From Spinacia oleracea (Eukaryota; Streptophyta; Magnoliopsida; Caryophyllales; Amaranthaceae), in NCBI RefSeq assembly GCF_020520425.1, contig NC_079491.1, positions 7,551,143 through 7,615,142 on the forward strand: a stretch of 64,000 nt of DNA, read 5' to 3'. Shown in pieces: positions 58,591-64,000 of this stretch. The notes below the pieces were generated by a model. The model was not told where the DNA came from, made no database searches, and was given only the letters and a program-made list of their open reading frames with translations. Both the position numbers and the translations under genes were made by a program. Positions within the stretch are counted from its first letter, which is position 1. Each line of letters opens with the position of its first letter.

Positions 58591-59369
58591 GGGTATTATA
58601 GACATTTTACATGCACACCAAAATCCTTAAAAGTTCCTTTATATAATAGAGTTATAGAGATTAATTATCTGAACTCATCTTCATCCGAACTTGTCCGATT
58701 CTATATTCTTTTTATATTTGTTTGAAAAATACTTATCTTTTTTTAAATGGTTTTATTCGTGGATGAAATTGGTTGAAATAAACTATTTTTTAAATAAAAT
58801 AAATTAAATAATTTGAACCAAGCATGGCATAGTAGATTGTCAAATTTAGTGATAGTAGGCAAGATGCTTATTCAATTACTTTGTAAGTTGTATGAAATAT
58901 GTCAAGAGAAGTTAATAAATTGAACCAAACTGCACTAGATTGCCGACGTGGTTACATACTTACATAGTTACATGTACTAATATGGGCTTAAGTAATGAGT
59001 TTGACCCATATGGCCATATGATAGTATTTCCACTTTGTACAAGTCAATAGGTTTGAGACAGTCAATGAAAACAGGGTAATGTCTTTTCACTTTCCTGGTC
59101 TCGAAAAACATGTCTTTTGAGTTTTGCCAACTACAGTAATGGAGAGAATCAGAGAGCCATTGTTTCAAAAATATTGTGTTTTCGAGGGAAAGACAGCCGT
59201 TGATTCATTTTCACCCTAATCTCTATGAGTCTATTTCTTGTACTCCGTATTTGAAAAACAAAGAGCAAAATACACCCACCGGAATAGCAAGCAGAAACCT
59301 CACCTCTACTGGTTTATTGCCGTGGTTTTGTGGAGACTTTTCAACGATTCAGAGTGATTCTGGGTTGAA
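58591..59369. other. Upstream region of the F-box gene at 59370
   Basis: No gene or element was recognised. It should hold the promoter; I see no convincing TATA box at the right distance. Confidence 0.4.
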
Positions 59370-60527
59370 ATGAGACTCCTAATCAAAAGAAAATGCAGCT
59401 CCAGTGCCCCCATATTGCCGGAAAACAGAGAGTTACCACTCGATTTATGGAGGGAGGTCTTTGCAAGACTACCGGTCAAAACCCTGCTCAAATTAAGGTG
59501 CGTCTGTAAGAACTGGTGTTCTATAATCAACAACCCAGATTTCTTTTCTATGCATCTGACAATTTACAACAACACCCCCAACAACAAAACTCATGCATTA
59601 GTTATGAAAAAAATTGGGAAAAATGGTTGTGAGGGATGCAAATTCACACTTCGCCCAACTAACAAATTTAAGAAAATCGCCCAAATTCTCCGAATCCCCA
59701 AATTCTGCAAGCTCCTCGGGAACTGTAATGGGTTGGTGTTATTCATGTCCAAGGAATTCCCTTCCTCTGAACAAGTCATGTTAAGATTATGGAACCCTTC
59801 TGTGAGAAAATCTTTGATAATTCCCTTCATCCCATCTGATTTTAAGTGGGAGACTTACGTTCTGGGGTTTTCACCTTCTAGTAATGATTACAAAGTGGTT
59901 GCTTTCGATTTCGATAGAGATGGAAATGTGTATGCAGTTTATTCAATCAGTACTAACACCTGGAGGATTAAACCATGTCCCTCTAATTCACTCCCTTTGT
60001 TTGTGTTAGAGGCAGGGGGGAACCTTCCACTGTACGATTCTCCTCATTTCTGTCAAGGGGCAGTACATTGGATGGTGTGTGGTTCAGTACCAAACATATA
60101 TACTCATGTTCTTTCTTTTGAGTTTGATACCGAGGATTTTCACATTGTTGAATTGCCTGATTCTGCTGGTGAGGTTGAAATGTGCAGAGGTCTTACCACT
60201 GTAGGCGAGGAGTTAGCTGTTTTTGGTATTTCTGCATTGAATTGCTGCATATGGGTTATGAGAAAGGAGGGTGGGGAGAAGTTGTGGAGCCTTAGGTTTT
60301 CTGGGGATTCTTGTTTAGATTCTTACAACTTCGTTGCAAGAGATTGTTATTTTCTGAAGAGGTTTTACTATGAACAGAAGACTGGTGTGATTTCACTTGT
60401 GACTTCAGGACAGGGAATGAAGTCTTATAACATTTCAACCCAGAGAAGACAGCATTTGTTTAACTCAGTTTCGCGGAGTATAGCTTACATGGATGCTTAT
60501 GTGGAGAGCTTGGTGTGGTTCCCATGA
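59370..60527 (+). CDS. F-box protein with F-box-associated (FBA/kelch-type) domain, 385 aa
   Basis: This is a single intact exon with a full-length product for the family. The F-box spans roughly residues 21-62 (ELPLDLWREVFARLPVKTLL, then RCVCKNWCSIINNPDF). The F-box-associated region spans about 110-340 (LLGNCNGLVLFM, LWNPSVRKS, GFSPSSNDYKVVAF, FCQGAVHWMV, HVLSFEFDTEDF, VGEELAVFGIS, AYVESLVWF). In this family the F-box binds SKP1 in an SCF ubiquitin ligase and the C-terminal domain selects targets; the substrate here is unknown. The ATG is supported because the neighbouring paralogue at 62888 begins with the same MRL-IKRKCSSSA residues and the same GGGTTGA(A/G)ATGAGACTC context. It lies between a dead paralogue (57363) and another live-looking one, all on the same strand, which indicates tandem duplication. 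Confidence 0.92.
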   Translation: MRLLIKRKCSSSAPILPENRELPLDLWREVFARLPVKTLLKLRCVCKNWCSIINNPDFFSMHLTIYNNTPNNKTHALVMKKIGKNGCEGCKFTLRPTNKFKKIAQILRIPKFCKLLGNCNGLVLFMSKEFPSSEQVMLRLWNPSVRKSLIIPFIPSDFKWETYVLGFSPSSNDYKVVAFDFDRDGNVYAVYSISTNTWRIKPCPSNSLPLFVLEAGGNLPLYDSPHFCQGAVHWMVCGSVPNIYTHVLSFEFDTEDFHIVELPDSAGEVEMCRGLTTVGEELAVFGISALNCCIWVMRKEGGEKLWSLRFSGDSCLDSYNFVARDCYFLKRFYYEQKTGVISLVTSGQGMKSYNISTQRRQHLFNSVSRSIAYMDAYVESLVWFP

Positions 60528-62254
60528 GAAGGTGGGTAGTATCACAGGTAAATAACATCCATGGTTATGAAAACTGAAAAATGTTTGCATTTTGTTTGCC
60601 AATTACTGTGATTGTGTTATCCCTGATAGTTTAGCATATAACTAGAGAATGATCATTGTTAATTATATCACTACTGAAATTCCAATTCCCATAGTATGTA
60701 AACGCTTACCTCTGGTGCTGTTTCGTTGACATATCAAAATTTCCAACCTTAATCTTCTGACACCTTAATCTTGTATATTTTGGCTTTGGCAGGGAAGCAC
60801 ATTAGTAGTTCCGTAGCTGACAGTGGTGGATGTGATATATGCTTCTTTTGATACTCCGTATTTAGCAAGGCAGCAGGTGCTGTTGTACCTCTTTTGCTCT
60901 TAAGGTTTTGTAAGTTCATAACAAAATGGTAGGCCGGCTAACTTAGTAGGTAGTAAGAAATGCTTGTTTTGATTGCAACATTGTTCATGCCAACTTTTGG
61001 GTGATCGAAAACATATTAATGTGCTAATGTTGTCTGGTTCAAGCTGCCAGTAAATCAAGTTAGCACGATTTATTTCAATCTGCACGCAGAGAACTCGTAC
61101 ATCAGTCAGTGATCATGAGCCAAACAAGCGAACTCAGTCACTATGATTACTGCATTTTACAATGATGTAGCTAGGTTATTCCCCTTTTTTGTATAAGTAC
61201 CTAGCTTTTGATGCACAAAGTGCAAAACTTGTAAGGGCGAACTAGTGAACCTACTCATGTGATTTTTATGCTAATCAATTCAGGTACTTTACTAGGAAAG
61301 TATTTTGCCAATAATATGGGATGACATTGTGGCCATGAGTAACAAATATATTTTCCTACCAAAACTCTTTGTAGGATGGATTTTCTATGAAGGGCTCTCA
61401 ACAAGCAAGAGGGATGAACACACTAATAGACCTATCTTAGACCAGTGAATTTTTTTTAAAAAACTTTAAGAAGTTTGATATTAGAAAAACATATGAAGCT
61501 TCAAAAGTGAAAGGATTGGACTCATTTGAAGCTTTCTAATTATGGTGCATTCTATTCACCTGATATTCACTTAATTTTCTTGAGCTTATCTTCTCCAAAC
61601 TTATCTGAACTTAACTGAACCTATTAAAACTTATCAAATTTATTTTAGTTTTAAATTGTATTTAGTCAACTCTTATTTTTGAGTCAAATGTCGTGTGTTG
61701 TCTTTTAGTGGACCTAAACATAGGGTTATGCTTGGGTTTAGTACCCAATCATATCATGTCGGACCCACCCATCATTTTTTGGATTTGCGTCCAATTTTTA
61801 ATGGCAAAAATGTGAGCTGATTTGGGCTCAAATGTTTAAAAAACGACTTTGAATTTGGGTCCAATTTTCTTGGACCATAACCCAGTCTAGATCCAACTAT
61901 GGACCTTCAATTACTGTGTATTTAGAATAAATTTAACTTGTTTTACGTATTAGCTCATGATAATGTATAAACAAAAGATGAAAATCCAAATCTAAATATC
62001 CATATCCATATCAATCAATACCTAGCTAGTAGTATTTAAAAAGCATAACCATCACCATTTCAATGACACATAAGCAATACTATTTTGATGACACGTGTCT
62101 CAATCCTATTAATTAATTAAATTTTAGCCCGTGCGATGTACGGATACTATTAAATTGTTTAGTTAAAATAAAATTCTTATATATACCAATTTTATATATT
62201 ATATTAGATTAATTTTTGATTTTGGATTGTATTTCATTTTAGATTTATTTTTTA
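60528..62254. other. Intergenic between two F-box genes
   Basis: The first 300 bp or so are probably 3' UTR of the F-box gene. No gene is recognised. TAGCCCGTGCGATGTACGG near 62125 has the hairpin look of a Helitron end or similar repeat, but I could not pair it with another end. Confidence 0.4.
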
Positions 62255-62665
62255 GTTATGAGAGTGTTTGATTTTGGATGAATTGTATATGCATAATATT
62301 AATAAATAATTAATAAAAATATCTACGCGGCACACTCGACTTTTATTAATTCATAATTAATTTTGAAATCGTATTTTTATTGTCCGAAACCATTATATTT
62401 CCTACGTGGCGCTCTAATGTTGGGTTAATGTTTGATTTTATATTGAATTTTATTTTAGATTAGTGTTTGATTTTGGATGAATTTTATTTTAGATTTATTT
62501 TTTAATTATTAGAGTGTTTGATTTTAAATGGAGTTGTATGTATTGTAATTACTTAATTAAAATATCTACGCGGCACCTATATCTACGTGGCACTCGATTT
62601 TTTTAATTCAAAAATAAATTAGAAATACAATTTCATCCAAAATCAAACACTCTAATAATCAAATT
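62255..62665. repeat. Cluster of direct and inverted repeat words
   Basis: The word AGTGTTTGATTTTGGATGAA occurs in direct orientation near 62264 and 62463 and, altered, near 62510. It occurs inverted near 62632-62652. The motif CTACG(C/T)GGC recurs four times in between. This suggests a foldback or nested small element with undefined borders. Confidence 0.5.
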
Positions 62666-62887
62666 ATAGATACAAAATGAAATTCAATTCAAAACCAAAC
62701 ACTAATTTAATCGAATATAAAATCCATGCATAACACATACTTAAATCTAGTATTATTATATATATGAGTTTCAGATTCCCATATATTAGAATAAGCCGTA
62801 CCATTATATTCACACCGAGTGATAGCTTGGGAGAACTCGTATTTCATCTTCAACCCTAAAGCCCCGAAGTGATCGACCTGGGTTGAG

Positions 62888-64000
62888 ATGAGACTCTTTA
62901 TAAAGAGAAAATGTAGCTCCAGTGCCTCCAGATTGCCGGAAATCAAAGAGAATCAGAGTGGTCTGGGTAAGAAGAAGAAACCTCCGAGGAATAGAACATG
63001 TCACGCCAAATTGTCGGAGGACAGGGATTTACCACCGGATATGTGGAGAGAAATCTTTGCGAGGCTGCCGGTGAAAACCCTGCTCAAATTCAGGTGCGTC
63101 TGCAAAAATTGGTGCTCTATAATCGAAAACCCTAACTTTATTTCTATGCATCTTAGCAATTATCAAAACAAGCTGAACAAAAATCATGTATTAGTTGTGG
63201 AAAATATTGGGAAGTATGGGATACAGGGACTCACTTGCACGATTCGTGAAAGTGGCACATTTAGGGAAATCGCTCAAATTCCACAGACCTCCCAATTTTG
63301 CAATATCTTCGTTGGTAATTGTAATGGATTAGTGTTATTACTGTCATCTGAAGAATTTAAACCCAATCCAGTTAAGAAAATTGTAAGATTGTGGAACCCT
63401 TCTATTAGAAAATCTGTGATACTTCCCCCTTCATCTATTTGTAAGGCGGATACAACATATTTTCTGGGATTTTCACCTTCGAGTAATGATTATAAAGTGG
63501 TCGCCTTTAGTTCATGGCAATCGTATGCAGTTTATTCGCTGAGTAGTAACATCTGGAGCATCAAATCAGGGAATTTGCTCCCTCTATCTGTATCAGGGGC
63601 CTCACGTTCAAGGCTACTATATAAATGTCCTCCCTTTTCTCAAGGGGCTACACACTGGTTGGTTTGTGGTGGTTCAGTACCAGACAAATATACTCACATT
63701 CTTTCCTTTGAGTTTGATACAGAGGATTTTCACACTATTGAATTGCCTGAAGCTAGTGATGAAATGATCAAAGGCCTTAACACCCTCGGCGAGTTGTTGG
63801 CTGTTTTTGGTATTTCGCACACAGAGTGTTGCATATGGTCTATGAAAAAAGAGGGTGGAGAGAAGTTGTGGACTCTTACGTTACCCGGAGCTTCTTCTTT
63901 AAGTTATTACAACTTCTTTGCAACTTATCTTTATCCTTATACAAAGAGGTTTTACTGTGATGACACTGGTATAATTTCACTACTGGCGACAGGAAACGCA
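62888..64000 (+). CDS. F-box protein with F-box-associated domain, 3' end beyond window
   Basis: From the ATG at 62888 the frame stays open for 371 codons to the last base of the window, so the stop lies outside. It is closely related to the gene at 59370. It starts MRLFIKRKCSSSAS, then has an extra basic segment (GKKKKPPRNR, about residues 26-35) absent from that gene and resembling a nuclear signal. The F-box (DRDLPPDMWREIFARLPVKT, then FRCVCKNWCSIIENPNF) spans about residues 45-87. The associated domain shows GNCNGLVLLL, LWNPSIRKSVI, LGFSPSSNDYKVVAF, SQGATHWLVCGG, HILSFEFDTEDFH and LLAVFGIS. Its expected end is only about 30-40 codons further. No internal stops or shifts were found, so it appears functional as far as visible. 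Confidence 0.9.
   Translation, partial: MRLFIKRKCSSSASRLPEIKENQSGLGKKKKPPRNRTCHAKLSEDRDLPPDMWREIFARLPVKTLLKFRCVCKNWCSIIENPNFISMHLSNYQNKLNKNHVLVVENIGKYGIQGLTCTIRESGTFREIAQIPQTSQFCNIFVGNCNGLVLLLSSEEFKPNPVKKIVRLWNPSIRKSVILPPSSICKADTTYFLGFSPSSNDYKVVAFSSWQSYAVYSLSSNIWSIKSGNLLPLSVSGASRSRLLYKCPPFSQGATHWLVCGGSVPDKYTHILSFEFDTEDFHTIELPEASDEMIKGLNTLGELLAVFGISHTECCIWSMKKEGGEKLWTLTLPGASSLSYYNFFATYLYPYTKRFYCDDTGIISLLATGNA

Overview
The window looks like a nuclear segment from a flowering plant. It is AT-rich, its genes have GT-AG introns, and it holds plant-type F-box families together with Copia, CACTA, hAT, Mutator-like, Harbinger, Stowaway and Helitron elements. The frequent TACTCCGTA-type words and the style of the LTR and SINE sequences suggest a Caryophyllales (Amaranthaceae/Chenopodiaceae) genome such as a spinach relative. 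That placement is inference; no species is proven.

Layout. 0-9 kb: gene-free, with a 4.05 kb CACTA element (TSD CTT) and a solo LTR (TSD CTTCA). 9.8-24.3 kb: a dead gene fragment and a tandem duplication carrying a hAT element. The second copy received a LINE fragment and a 10.3 kb Copia-type LTR retrotransposon (TSD AATTA). That element's LTRs are nearly identical although its polymerase is wrecked. 24.3-26.5 kb: a decayed LTR and a Harbinger-like element. 26.8-27.4 kb: a small intact plant-specific gene. 28-31 kb: a cluster of Mutator-like foldback elements with 9-bp target duplications.

31.4-56.2 kb is a duplicated, rearranged gene block. Unit 1 (31.37-40.56 kb) has only the last exon of RRP15 plus an F-box/FBD gene (copy A), which is split near its N-terminus by a young Copia element. 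Unit 2 (44.2-54.4 kb) has the complete eight-exon RRP15 gene and F-box/FBD copy B, which has a 2-nt frameshift in its N-terminal codons. A third fragment (copy C) follows at 55.6-56.2 kb. 51.6-64 kb holds a second F-box family (F-box plus F-box-associated domain) on the plus strand: two dead copies, one intact gene (59.4 kb) and one frame still open at the window edge (62.9 kb).

Functionally, RRP15 (60S ribosome biogenesis) is the only recognised housekeeping gene. The F-box genes would be substrate receptors of SCF ubiquitin ligases, and the locus looks like birth-and-death evolution of such genes driven by duplication and transposons. The most testable observation is a second copy of a 20-nt RRP15 exon inside a later intron. 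Its splice signals look good, and its inclusion would create an immediate stop codon.
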